From NCBI RefSeq assembly GCF_001424345.1, contig NZ_LMPF01000023.1, forward strand, positions 360,179 through 424,178: DNA of 64,000 nucleotides, read 5' to 3'. Source of the stretch: Burkholderia sp. Leaf177 (GTDB lineage: Bacteria; Pseudomonadota; Gammaproteobacteria; Burkholderiales; Burkholderiaceae). Below, one piece after another: positions 27,152 to 37,043 of the stretch. Below the pieces are notes generated by a model that was not told the origin of the DNA, did no database searches, and saw nothing but the letters and a program-made list of their open reading frames with translations. A program made the translations under genes and the position numbers. Within the stretch, counting starts at the first letter, position 1. Each line of letters begins with the position of its first letter.

Positions 27152-27183
27152 TTCGACGTATATCGAAGATACGGGTTTGTATC
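27152..27183. promoter_or_regulatory. Two nested 5-6-5 inverted repeats: candidate IclR operator
   Basis: TTCGA-N6-TCGAA (27152-27167) and GATAC-N6-GTATC (27168-27183) lie back to back in the 188-bp divergent region between the uxaA-type operon and iclR. Identical geometry and placement suggest binding sites for the adjacent IclR regulator (inference). Confidence 0.5.
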
Positions 27184-27319
27184 GGTACAATCGTTTATCA
27201 GTGAACGTATTATTCATATGCGGACAAGTTCAAGTCAAGCTTACTGCGCCCCGAAACGGTCCGTGTTTTCCCTTAGCATCTGCGTTTATCGCTGATCGAT
27301 TGTTCTTAACAAGGCTGAC

Positions 27320-28150
27320 ATGCAGGCAGAAGATCCGACCGACGCCGACCGATACCGCGCGCCCGCGCTGGACAAAGGGCTCGACATTCTCGAGTTGCTC
27401 GCCGAGCAGAAGGACGGCTTGACGCGCGCCGAGATCACAAAATCGCTTGGGCGAAATGCGAGTGAGATGTATCGGATGCTCGAGCGGCTCGTCGCGCGGC
27501 AGTACGTGGTGCGCTCGCCGGCGGGCGACCGTTATTCGCTGAGTCTTAAGCTGTATGCGCTCGCACATCGTCATCCGCCGATGAACCGGCTGATCACGGA
27601 AGCCCTGCCGATCATGCAGCGCTTCGCCGACCGCGCCGAGCAATCCTGCCATCTCGCGACCTATGACCGGGGCAATCTGCTGGTGATCGCGCAGGTCGAC
27701 GGGCCCGGCACATGGGGTATTTCGGTGCGGCTTGGCGCGCGCATTGGTTTGATCGATACCGGTTCGGGGCGCGTGACGCTGGCGTTTCAAAGTGCTGAAC
27801 AGCGCGCGCACATGCTCGCCGAACACACTCAGGTCAAGGGTGAAACAGCGTTGGACCCTGCCGCGCTCGAAAGTGCGTACGCCAAGATCCGCGCGGACGG
27901 TTTTCTCCATAAAGAAAGTCAGCAGACGTTCGGCGTGATGGACGTCAGCTTTCCGCTGCTCGGACCGTCGGGCCAGGCGGTCGCGACGCTGACATGCCCG
28001 TTTCTCAGGCGTATCGACGAATATGTCGCACCGTCCATTGACGATGTCAGCGCAATGCTCGGCGAGGCGGCGGCGGCGCTCTCGATGTATCGCGAGCCTG
28101 AAGTTGAACTCGATGGCATGCGCGACGCGCGAGATTCCAGCGCGGCTTGA
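27320..28150 (+). CDS. IclR family transcriptional regulator
   Basis: 276 residues. Winged helix-turn-helix at about 15-75 (LDKGLDILELLAEQKDGLTRAEITKSLGRNASEMYRMLERL) and effector domain 85-250 (HLATYDRGNLLVIAQVDGPG, then FGVMDVSFPLLG). Divergent from the sugar-acid operon, so it most likely represses or activates it in response to a pathway intermediate. Confidence 0.9.
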   Translation: MQAEDPTDADRYRAPALDKGLDILELLAEQKDGLTRAEITKSLGRNASEMYRMLERLVARQYVVRSPAGDRYSLSLKLYALAHRHPPMNRLITEALPIMQRFADRAEQSCHLATYDRGNLLVIAQVDGPGTWGISVRLGARIGLIDTGSGRVTLAFQSAEQRAHMLAEHTQVKGETALDPAALESAYAKIRADGFLHKESQQTFGVMDVSFPLLGPSGQAVATLTCPFLRRIDEYVAPSIDDVSAMLGEAAAALSMYREPEVELDGMRDARDSSAA

Positions 28151-28231
28151 TAGAATGGCGCCCCTCTCAAAAAGCGGCTGGTCGTTGTGCGCGACCTGCT
28201 GCGTCTTTTTCTACGCAATCTACGCAAGGCC

Positions 28232-28777
28232 ATGGCGAAACTTCTGTCCGATCCCGAATTCCAGCGCTTCTCCGAACTTCAGCAAAAGCAGTCCAGCTTC
28301 ACGATCACAAGCGAAGAAGCCGATGAACTGCGCGACATTGTTGCCCGCGCCCAGAAAAAGCGCGACGACCGCGCGGCGGCAATGCAAAGCATTGAAACGT
28401 TTATCCAGCAATTCGATATCGGCGCGGACGAGCTTTTCACCGCGGACCAGATCGGCGATGCCGCCCGCAATTTCGGCCTGATTCCCGCAGCGAAAAAAGA
28501 ACGCGTGATGCCTCCGCAGCTGTCGTTCAATGGAAAGCCTTATCAATGGACGAGCCGCGCATTGCCAGACGATATCCGCGTGCCGTTGTTCGAGGCATTC
28601 ACCTCGGGCGCCTCAGTCAAGTCGTTCATCGCAACGCCTAAGGACACGACGCGTTGCGCGGCGACCATCGCGCGGCTGGAACGCGAAACCGGCAGCGTTT
28701 ATGCCGATGCATGGCTGGAAGAGCTGGCGGTATCGCGAACACAAGTCGATGAAGCGCTCGCCAAGCTTGCGGCTTAA
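28232..28777 (+). CDS. Conserved-looking hypothetical protein
   Basis: 181 residues from the ATG at 28232 (AAGG 5 bp upstream). No signal peptide or membrane helix. Highly charged helical N-terminal part (Lys/Glu/Asp/Gln; about 1-70), then a compact C-terminal part containing SFNGKPYQWTSRALPDDIRVPLFEAF. The frame is clearly coding by codon use but I do not recognise the family. It follows iclR by 81 bp and is convergent with the acetyltransferase gene. Confidence 0.7.
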   Translation: MAKLLSDPEFQRFSELQQKQSSFTITSEEADELRDIVARAQKKRDDRAAAMQSIETFIQQFDIGADELFTADQIGDAARNFGLIPAAKKERVMPPQLSFNGKPYQWTSRALPDDIRVPLFEAFTSGASVKSFIATPKDTTRCAATIARLERETGSVYADAWLEELAVSRTQVDEALAKLAA

Positions 28778-28788
28778 GCGTTAAAAAT

Positions 28789-31170
28789 CTATGGCCGCGC
28801 CGGATCGGCGTCGGTCAGCCGCATGCGGAATCCCACTACGCCCGGATCCTCAGTCGGCGTGATCTGGAAACCGCAGCGGCGCGCAAGAGCAATCATTCCT
28901 GTGTTTTCGCGCAACGCCTCGCCGGCGAGCCACCGCGTCCCGCGCGACTTGCAATACGCAATGATCCGCGCCAGCAGCAACATTCCCAGGCGCCTGCCCT
29001 TCTGGTCGGAACGCACCGCCACCGCAAACTCGGCCGTCTCGTTGTCCGGATCGGCTATTGCGCGGGCCACGCCCAGCGTCTGCATCGCATTGCTTTCACC
29101 CGTCACCGCTATAAACGCCATCTCGCGGTCGTAATCGATCTGCGTCATGCGCGCGAGTTGCGAGTGATCGAAGCTGCGCACCGAGCTGAAGAAACGTAAG
29201 CGCAAGTCCTCAGGCGTCATTGCCGCGACAAACGCGCTGTGGGCGGTTTCGTCGTCGGGCCGGATTGGACGCACGGTCACCTGCAAGCCGTTCCATTCGA
29301 GCGTTTCTTCCAGCCGGCGCGGATATGGCTGGATGGCCAGCGGCGTTCGATGCGCGGCCAGCGTCAAATGCGGCTCGTACACAACTACCGCCTGACGCGT
29401 GACGCGCACCGTCAAGCGCAACGCAACGATTTGCTCGATTTCACATACCGCATTCGATAAAGCCGTCAGTGCATTCAGCAAACTCTCGGCTGGAAGCTCG
29501 CGTGCACGCGGTGAGCGCATCACTAGATCACGAGCCAGCAAAGGATTCAACGGCGGAAAGGCGAACTCGTGAAGCGAGTCCGGCAGACCAAGCGCGCCGG
29601 CTGTCCTGAATTCGAACACCGGGCCGAATACCCGATGGTTGAGAAGGCGGACATCGATTTCGATGGCGTCGTCACTGCGCGTGCCCGGCGGCCCCGCCTT
29701 CACCACGATTCCAAACTGGCCCAAGACCCGTGATGCACGTTCGCCGTCCAGCTCGGCAACGCCCGCAGCCAACGCGGCCGAAACCTGCGCTTGAGCGCTG
29801 TCCAGCGCAGCCGCCGCCTGGGGCAACGGTCCGTCCGGCGTCTGCATCAGCAACTCGCGTCCCTGGCGATAATCGACCAGCCGGGCAAAGGCCCTTGCTA
29901 GCCGCTGCGGCGTGGTGTGAACCGGAATTCCCTCGGCGTGCAGCGCGTCGCGCGTCGCTACATCGACACAACCAAAAAAGCACGCCAGCAATCCGCGATA
30001 CGCGTGACTTTTTTGCGCGATCAACATGCGCGCGACTTCGGCGACAGGCGCGGAATGCGTTGGTGCGTGCACCACGAACGCAGTTCCAGTCTCACGATGC
30101 GGCGCCAGCGCTTCGAGCGCGGCACCGAAGTCGCTAGCGGTGGCGGTATCGCCGAGTTGCAGCGGATTGCCGAGATGCGCCTCAGGCAAGGCTGCAGCGA
30201 CCGCCTTGCGCGCCGCGTCGGACCAAAGCGCAAGCGAGTCACCAGCGGCGGCGAATGCGTCCACTGCGAGCGCAGAAACGCCCCGGTCGCTCGTGATCAC
30301 GGTCGCGCGATCGCTCGCCGCGACGCGACCAACACCAAGCGTTTCGATTTCATCGAGCAGGTCATCGAGCGAATCGACGCGGACCAGACCGGCACGCCGG
30401 AATGCTGCGCTGTAAAGCGCGTCGAACGGATCGTTGTATCCGGTTCGCAAAACCAGCACGGGTTTGTTGCGCGCTGCGGCACGCGCCGCCGACATGAACT
30501 TGCGTGCCATCCGCACCGATTCGACAGCAAGCAAGACCGCGCGCGTGCGAGCGTCGCTTGCGAGGAAATCGAGGATATCTCCAACATCGACATCCGCTTC
30601 GTCTCCGAGCGCGACCACCCGCGAAAAGCCAAGACCACGAGCGTTCGCCCATCCGAGCACGCCATTGGTCAGCGCATTCGACGCCGATACCCACGCCACC
30701 CCACCCACCGCAACCGGCGACGAAGGCGCACCGAGAATGGCGCCGGTCGAGGGCGTCATCACGCCCAGGCTTGCCGGGCCGACAACACGCAGCAAGAACG
30801 GCCGCGCAGCGATGAGCGTCCGGCTTGTCCAGCCGTTGACCGCCTGATTCTGTTTATCGCCCGCCTGACCGACGATCACAACCGCTCGCGTGCCGCGCTC
30901 GCCGAGTTGCCGGACCAACTCCGGCCATGTTGACGGCGGCGTGCACAACACGGCCACAGTCGGTGCGTCCGGCAGGTCGTGGATGCCGGCGAATACAGCG
31001 ACGTTATCGAGCTGGCGATGCTTCGGATTCACCGGCCAAAGCGGACCCGCAAATTTTGCCTGGCTGAGCCGCGACCACACCATTTCGCCGATGCTGCCCG
31101 CGCGCAGCGACGCACCGATCACGGCGATCGACTTCGGGCTGAACAGTGCATCGAGATTGCGTACGGTCAT
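28789..31170 (-). CDS. Pat-like protein: acyl-CoA synthetase (NDP-forming)-like region fused to GNAT acetyltransferase
   Basis: 793 residues. N-terminal CoA-binding domain (SPKSIAVIGAS, 11-20), succinyl-CoA ligase-like domains (about 130-460), a reduced ATP-grasp-like remnant (about 470-580) and a C-terminal GNAT domain (about 640-785; VAVRSDQKGRRLGMLLLARII is the acetyl-CoA loop). Full-length Pat proteins are near 880-900 residues. The usual GYPVVLK-type ATP-grasp lobe is missing here and no catalytic histidine is seen in NKPVLVLRTGYND. Pat acetylates acetyl-CoA synthetase and other enzymes on lysine; a role in acetylation is likely, in synthetase activity unlikely. Confidence 0.82.
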   Translation of the reverse strand: MTVRNLDALFSPKSIAVIGASLRAGSIGEMVWSRLSQAKFAGPLWPVNPKHRQLDNVAVFAGIHDLPDAPTVAVLCTPPSTWPELVRQLGERGTRAVVIVGQAGDKQNQAVNGWTSRTLIAARPFLLRVVGPASLGVMTPSTGAILGAPSSPVAVGGVAWVSASNALTNGVLGWANARGLGFSRVVALGDEADVDVGDILDFLASDARTRAVLLAVESVRMARKFMSAARAAARNKPVLVLRTGYNDPFDALYSAAFRRAGLVRVDSLDDLLDEIETLGVGRVAASDRATVITSDRGVSALAVDAFAAAGDSLALWSDAARKAVAAALPEAHLGNPLQLGDTATASDFGAALEALAPHRETGTAFVVHAPTHSAPVAEVARMLIAQKSHAYRGLLACFFGCVDVATRDALHAEGIPVHTTPQRLARAFARLVDYRQGRELLMQTPDGPLPQAAAALDSAQAQVSAALAAGVAELDGERASRVLGQFGIVVKAGPPGTRSDDAIEIDVRLLNHRVFGPVFEFRTAGALGLPDSLHEFAFPPLNPLLARDLVMRSPRARELPAESLLNALTALSNAVCEIEQIVALRLTVRVTRQAVVVYEPHLTLAAHRTPLAIQPYPRRLEETLEWNGLQVTVRPIRPDDETAHSAFVAAMTPEDLRLRFFSSVRSFDHSQLARMTQIDYDREMAFIAVTGESNAMQTLGVARAIADPDNETAEFAVAVRSDQKGRRLGMLLLARIIAYCKSRGTRWLAGEALRENTGMIALARRCGFQITPTEDPGVVGFRMRLTDADPARP

Positions 31171-31453
31171 GCGGCCTCCTGGAACGGAATGTATCCAGCA
31201 TAGGCGATTCAGGCCTAGGTAACTACTAGCCGAATGGCCTATTTCCTGAAGGTTTTTTCGGTGTTCCGACCTTTCCTGATAGCTGATTATGAGAATTACT
31301 GATGGCCCAACGTTGGCCGGAAGGTCTATTGTTTGGCACCCGGAATCAAGGTAATTTTATCGAACGCGAGACAAGAAGTTTGCCTCGCGATCGGGAAGGC
31401 GCGTGCATCGGGCTGACTACAACAATCGAGGAGACGAGCTGTAAGGAATCACT
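31171..31453. promoter_or_regulatory. Divergent promoter region between the Pat-like gene and a LysR regulator
   Basis: 283 bp with no coding support; must hold both promoters. Contains several A/T-rich short inverted elements typical of LysR sites but no single clear T-N11-A motif that I can pick with confidence. Confidence 0.35.
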
Positions 31454-32338
31454 ATGCGACACCTTCCATCGTTAATTGCGCTGCGGTTTTTCGAAGAAAC
31501 GGCGCGTCATTTGAGTTTCAATCGCGCAGCGCGAGCGCTGTGCGTCACGCAAGGTGCCGTTAGCCGCCAAATCCGGCTGCTGGAGGAATCGCTAGGCGTA
31601 AAACTGTTCGAGCGCGACCACAAGGGAATCCGGCTGACGCAGGCCGGCGTGATGCTGATGCCGTCGGTGACCGAAGCGTTTGATGTCATCGAACGGGGAG
31701 CCCGGCATTTGACCGGCGCCGTGGAGCGCAGGCGCCTTGTTGTGTCGCTGCCCCCGACCTTCGCGACGCAATGGTTCTCTTCGCGGCTCGGCGGGTTGGC
31801 AGAGCAACTGCCGGACGTGGATTTATCGATCCGCATTCAGGAAAGTGGCGAGTGCCATTGCAGTGTCCGGTTCGGGCGCGAGTCGGCTCGCCACCTGGCC
31901 ACGCAAGGAAGCTCAGAACTTTTGTTGATGGAGCGACACGTGCTGGTCGGCGCGCCGGAATTCGCGGGCTTGCCGGTCGAGCGCCTGCTGGACGAGTTGC
32001 TGGCCTTGCATGTATTGCACGAAGACGTCCGTTTGAAACTTTGGCCGAACTGGTTGGCTAAAGCAGGAATGCCGGCGCGCTATGCCGATAACGGAATGGA
32101 ATTTTCGAATCTGCAGCAGGCAATACATGCCGCGCGGCGAGGTGTCGGACTGGCGGTTGTCGACCTGAACATGATCGACGACGAACTGGCCGAGGGCGTG
32201 CTCGTGAGAATGTCGGACGTGGAGATAGTCGGACCGTTTGGATATTGGCTCGATGTGCCCGAAGCGCATCGGGAGGCTGAGACAGTGAGCGCGTTCGCCG
32301 CATGGTTGCGCGACGAAGCGCGTGGATCAGGAGGCTGA
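31454..32338 (+). CDS. LysR family transcriptional regulator (GcvA-like)
   Basis: 294 residues. N-terminal winged helix (LIALRFFEETARHLSFNRAARALCVTQGAVSRQIRLLEESLGVKLFER, 8-55), then a periplasmic-binding-protein-like effector domain. The opening (LPSLxALRxFE) is that of GcvA-type regulators. Divergent from the Pat-like gene and convergent with the fimbrial operon; target not evident. Confidence 0.88.
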   Translation: MRHLPSLIALRFFEETARHLSFNRAARALCVTQGAVSRQIRLLEESLGVKLFERDHKGIRLTQAGVMLMPSVTEAFDVIERGARHLTGAVERRRLVVSLPPTFATQWFSSRLGGLAEQLPDVDLSIRIQESGECHCSVRFGRESARHLATQGSSELLLMERHVLVGAPEFAGLPVERLLDELLALHVLHEDVRLKLWPNWLAKAGMPARYADNGMEFSNLQQAIHAARRGVGLAVVDLNMIDDELAEGVLVRMSDVEIVGPFGYWLDVPEAHREAETVSAFAAWLRDEARGSGG

Positions 32339-32417
32339 TCGTAGCCGGCCAGATTGCACCAACACGTTCGTGCGTATCTCAGGGGAACAATGCATATGTT
32401 CAATCGCCGCTTTTGTA

Positions 32418-35107
32418 TCAGCGAACGGCCGTTGCCGGCGCGCCTGGTTGCGTAACACCCGCCGCCTGCATTTCGCTGCCGGGCACACAATGCGATTGCA
32501 CCGATAAATACCCGGGGTTATAAGCCTTTGGGTCTTTCTTTGGCAATGTATAGCTGATCCGGCATTGCTCGACCGGACCACTGCCCCACTTTACCGTGAG
32601 CGCACCCTGATCTTCGAGACCCCGTGCAAAAACTCTGCTGTCCTGACCAACTACGCCCACCATCTTTCCTTGTTCGTCTTCCACACTCGCTCCAAATGGT
32701 AACGATCCACCACCCAGTTTCGGCGCTTGAATCAGTGCCGCCCGGCCACTCACCGTCTCATACTTCATCATCACTATAGAGCCTGCACGAGGTGCCACCT
32801 GTGCTGATGTCGATTTAAATTCGACATCGGTAGACGTGCCCTTCGGATCGATATCGACCACGTTCATGCTGTATGGCGACAGGTACGGAACCACTGCATA
32901 GCCACGCGAATCGACCGTGGTTCCCGGTGCATTCGTCACACTCGCCCCGGCGGCTGCGGGCGCATTGACGATGCCAAACGTATCGCCCACTGTTTGCGAG
33001 AACGTCACGCCCCCCGGGTGCGCACGACCGATCCCTGCACGCCCGCCGATACCTGCCGTGTGCCGCCGCCACCGCTCGCGGACGCATTCACCGTTGCGTA
33101 TGGCGCGCGATAAGTCGCGCTCACGCCGGCATTGCCGTTATCGGCAGAATTGCCGCCGACGTTGTACGTGCCGTAACCGTTGTAGGAAAACTGGTTCGCG
33201 GCGCCCAGCGAACCACTCACGTTTGCCTGCATGTTCGTGGCGCCGTCCGAGTTGTGCGAGGCGTTCGTGGTCAACATTGGCGTGTGTGCCGAATGTCCGA
33301 GCGGGATAGTCGTGCTCAACAAGAATTCGTTGGATAACTGCCCGTCCATGGTCCGTGTGCGGCCGGCCGTCAAGCTATACGTTCCGTACTTAAAGGCGTT
33401 GGTGTAGCCGGCCTGGAACAATGTATCGGTGCCGCCGCGATTCCAGTAATTCTGCGATGAACCCGTGACGAACATCGTGCCGTGATCGCCGAGCTTCTGG
33501 TTCACCGAAACCTGCATGCGGTTGCGCTGCCGGTACACGGCGTTCATGTCACCGCCATGCTCCGCGATATCGCGAATGGTGGCGGCGTCGTTCAGGTTCA
33601 GGTAGCCCGCCGTCGAGAACCGGTAAGCCGCGACCGAAACATTCGTATTCGTCGCGCCGACGAACTTGCTGTAGCCCACGCGCAAGCTCGTGCCGCGCAT
33701 GGATTGCGCGTCGGGCACGCTCGTCATTGCACCCGTGACATCCATCGAAAAAGCGCCGACGTTCGTGTTCAACGCGCCGCCGAAATTCAACGCGCCATAA
33801 CCGTTCGATGCAACCGCGCCGCCGTACGCCGTGACCATGTTCGTCAGCCCGTGCTGAAGCGTGAACTGGGCGAAGACGGGTTTTGTATCGAGGGAATCGT
33901 TGCGCAACTGGCCGGCCGTCGCGCTGAAACGCGTCACGCCAGGACGCAGCAACTGCGCCACCGACGCGAACGGCACGGTGAACTCCTTGCTGCGGCCATC
34001 GGCTTCGGTCACGGTTACGACCAGGTCGCCACCATAGCCTGTTGAATACAGATCATTGATCTCGAACGGTCCGGGAGCCACGTTCGTTTCTTCCAGCACC
34101 TGGCCGTTCTGCCGGATCGTGACGCGCGCGTTTGTTTCAGCCACACCACGTACGACCGGCGCGTATCCACGTATTGAATCGGGCAGCATGCGGTCATCGG
34201 TGGCGAGTTGCGCGCCGCGAAACGACACGCTGTCGAAGATCTCGCCGCCAGTGCTCGTATCGCCGAGAGTCAGTTGCGCGCCGAGCTTTTCGACGTCGCG
34301 TTGCACATAGGTCGCGATATTGTCGAACTGGGTGGACTGCCCCGTCGCCGCGGATACCGACGATTGATGGCGGAGGTGCCATGCGCCAAGGTTGATGCCG
34401 GCGTTGAGGCCAAGGTAGCTTTGTGTTGAGCCCGGCGCCGAGCCGTCGGTCCGGAATGTGTTGGCGTTGTAGCTCACGAATCCGCCGTTGACGCCCTGAT
34501 CCCATTGATCGGACGGGACGGAACCCCGTGCCGAGTTGCGCATGTACGCCTGCGGTACGTTGAGTTCGAGCATTTGCCGCGAAAAGTCGAAATCGACCGT
34601 TGCGCCTGGCACAAGCGTGCCGATTTCATCGCAAATGTCAGCATTAACAGCAGGGGCCGATGCCGATGTTTTTCCCAATTCAGGCCGCCCGCTGGCCGCG
34701 TCCGCTTTGACCATATCGATGCCCGCGTGATTCAGGATTTCGCGGCTGAAACACGGCTTCGATCCGGCTGCGCCGCCTTTGCCGACAAACCGAATGTCTT
34801 CACGGCCCAGACGCGCGCCGTTCACGAAGAGATCGACTGCATACGTTCCCGGTGAAACTGCGTTACCGCGCGTGAACCGGCTGGTGTCGATCGGCGCCCC
34901 GCTTTCCTGGCGCAGATATGTGTTGTCAAAACTAAATTCAGCGACAGGTCCGTTCTTGTTTTGATCCGTTCCCGCCGCCTCGGCTATCGCTGGCGGAATC
35001 GCGGCGCACGTCATCACTGAAAAAGCGATTGCGGCAATGGGCTTCAGACGAAGCCGGAACGCACCCTGGCTTTGGCGCGTGAAAGCGTGTTGAGCAGCTT
35101 GTTTCAT
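32418..35107 (-). pseudogene. Chaperone-usher fimbrial usher, interrupted by a -1 frameshift
   Basis: Two adjacent frames (33005-35107, 700 codons; 32418-33008, 196 codons) together give about 895 residues, the normal length of an outer-membrane usher. The first has a signal peptide (about 1-43), the N-terminal chaperone-binding domain and the beta-barrel with plug; the second begins exactly where the C-terminal domain continues (TFSQTVGDTFGIV, GYAVVPYLSPY, CRISYTLPKKD). At 33023-33024 one base appears to be missing: restoring one gives SVVAHPGGVTFSQ, the usual family sequence at this junction. Either a true pseudogene or a sequencing error. Confidence 0.85.
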
Positions 35108-35287
35108 GATTCGGCCTGCGTTTGGTTCTGTCTATTCAGTCGATTCGGGCGCGAGTTGACCCGCCGGGCTGTTCGGACAGACCGTTTGGCAACGCGTGAT
35201 GGTTTTCTTGAGGAAGGCGCCGGCCAGTTGATGCCCGCGACGCCTTCAGTTACTCGGGATGACGGTTGCCCCGATCAGGGCGACGTC

Positions 35288-36031
35288 TTATGGCGCGAGA
35301 GGCGCGTCGAGCGGCACGGCGCCCCCAAAATCGCTGATGCTCGAAAATTTGACACGGGCGTTAGCGGGCGCCGTCTTCATATTCTTGATGGGAAACTGCG
35401 CGCTTCCATGAGGCTCGATCATGCCGCCCACGTCGTTCCCGAAGGTTTGACCGGCACCGACGACATCGATTTTGCTCAACGACACGTAGTACGCCGTGGG
35501 ATTGGTTGCCTTCACCTCGTAACCCTTGTTATCGGCGGCGGACACGAGCTTCCATGTCAATTTCGCGGGTGCTTCGTCGGGCGTTCCGGGCAAGCCCTTT
35601 GGACGCGCAAACACTTTGATCCGGGTGCGGAACGCAAACTGCAGCGTGTTGACATCGGAATCTTTAGCGGCTTTCGGCGGTACATCGAGTACGTTCAGCC
35701 AGAACACCGATTCACGGTCTTGCGGCAGTGCATCGCCCGTGTACATCATGCGCAGCGTCTGCGACTTTCCGGCATCCATCCGAAAGATCGGAGGCGTCAA
35801 TACGAAAGGCGCACTTGCCTCGCCGGGTTTTGCCGCTGCATTGCCTTTGTCCATCCAGACCTGGACCAGCGACGGTTCGCTGCGATCGTTAGTCAATTTC
35901 ACCGTCGTCTCACGATTTTCAAGGGGATACACCACGCGTGTTCCGCCCACAGTCACGCTTGCGCCCGCACTTCCGGCAAGCAAGGCCATGACGACGCCCA
36001 AACCACATGCAATTTGCCTAATGGACTTCAT
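35288..36031 (-). CDS. Periplasmic fimbrial chaperone
   Basis: 247 residues, PapD/FimC family. Signal peptide (to about residue 24), two Ig-like domains; the subunit-anchoring Arg in GGTRVVYP and Lys in RIKVFARP are both present, as is the FWLNVLDVPPK strand. It delivers pilins to the usher by donor-strand complementation. Second gene of a subunit-chaperone-usher operon; 180 bp separate it from the usher. Confidence 0.93.
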   Translation of the reverse strand: MKSIRQIACGLGVVMALLAGSAGASVTVGGTRVVYPLENRETTVKLTNDRSEPSLVQVWMDKGNAAAKPGEASAPFVLTPPIFRMDAGKSQTLRMMYTGDALPQDRESVFWLNVLDVPPKAAKDSDVNTLQFAFRTRIKVFARPKGLPGTPDEAPAKLTWKLVSAADNKGYEVKATNPTAYYVSLSKIDVVGAGQTFGNDVGGMIEPHGSAQFPIKNMKTAPANARVKFSSISDFGGAVPLDAPLAP

Positions 36032-36115
36032 GATTGATGCATCTCCGTAAAAATCGTATCTCGAAAATTTGGGAAAAAAGAGGCATCTGCGCCTGCAGAT
36101 GCCTGTTGAGACGAT

Positions 36116-36676
36116 TTATTGGTAATCGACTGTGTACTGAACTGATGTGTTGACCGGACCGGCTGTGGCCTTGCCCGTGGCGTAGTACTCGGCGAAATAC
36201 TTGAGGTCAGCGTTACCTGAAACGATGGTCGAACCGTTGCCGGCGATATCGTTGTTCTCACCCGTCACTACATTGATGGGCAGGTGCGAAGCGTTCAGCA
36301 AACGAACCTGGACGTTTTCGGCGCCGGCGGGTGCCTGGTTTTCAAGGTAGCCAGTAGTCTGGTTGATCGTCGGGCCATTTTCGAAACGTGCGACTGCCTT
36401 CGTTTCAGTCGAGCAACCACTCAACGCAAATGTGAGGTCCGCTGCGGCAGTCGTTCCAGCCGTCGAGCCCTTAGCACCGAGCGTGCTGTTCGTTACGCTT
36501 GGCAGCGTGACGTTCTTGTCGGCTGCACCGACGGCTTTCGCATCGATCGAGCACGTTGTGTCGGTCACTGCGCCAGTAAATGTGATCGTGCCGTCAGAAG
36601 CGTTCGCGCCAGTCGATGCCAGAGCAAGGGTTGCGATGGTTGCAACAGCAGCGATGGTGGAGAAGAATGATTTCAT
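36116..36676 (-). CDS. Type 1-like fimbrial major subunit
   Basis: 186 residues. Signal peptide ending ASTGANA (about 26), mature pilin starting DGTITFTGAVTDTTC, two cysteines (about 42 and 88) that form the pilin disulphide, and the C-terminal beta-zipper with penultimate Tyr (YTVDYQ). First gene of the fimbrial operon and therefore probably the most highly expressed. No tip adhesin gene is seen. Confidence 0.92.
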   Translation of the reverse strand: MKSFFSTIAAVATIATLALASTGANASDGTITFTGAVTDTTCSIDAKAVGAADKNVTLPSVTNSTLGAKGSTAGTTAAADLTFALSGCSTETKAVARFENGPTINQTTGYLENQAPAGAENVQVRLLNASHLPINVVTGENNDIAGNGSTIVSGNADLKYFAEYYATGKATAGPVNTSVQYTVDYQ

Positions 36677-36950
36677 GAAGTTTTTCCAATAAAGAAATTA
36701 ACGAGGTTTCGAACACTTGCGGCGCGGGGACTGCGTGTCCTTGATGCCAACCGCGCAGTGCGAGCCGCTTTGCCCATCGTCTAAATCCTTTTGAGGGGCG
36801 ATGCACCGGTTCGTCTGCGAGTGAATGAATATTAAGACTCGACGCTTAGGTTTGCGCTCGGAACTGTCCGAAAGAATTAGGACAAAATTAAGAATTCCTA
36901 ATATTGAAACAGCACGATTTTTTTATGGATGTGACTGCCGATCCAAATAG
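36677..36950. promoter_or_regulatory. AT-rich region upstream of the fimbrial operon
   Basis: About 270 bp distinctly A/T-rich (AATATTAAGACTC, GGACAAAATTAAGAATTCCTAATATTG), as usual for fimbrial promoters that are silenced by H-NS-like proteins. I could not find invertible repeats that would indicate phase switching. Confidence 0.4.
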
Positions 36951-36976
36951 AAAGGCGTCCGCAAGCGGACGCCTTT
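36951..36976. terminator. Bidirectional terminator between MFS gene and fimbrial promoter
   Basis: A perfect 11-bp stem (AAAGGCGTCCG / CGGACGCCTTT) with a 4-nt loop (CAAG), T-rich on both sides. It lies about 70 bp after the stop of the MFS gene (minus strand). Confidence 0.85.
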
Positions 36977-37043
36977 TCAAGGGTGAGAGTTTTCGGGAGT
37001 TAGCGTGCGGTACTGGCGTTTCCGGTAACACGCATCAAGCTGG

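Noticed and set aside
36677..36950. Invertible fim switch upstream of the pilin gene
   Set aside because: I saw no pair of inverted repeats and no fimB/E-type recombinase beside the operon.
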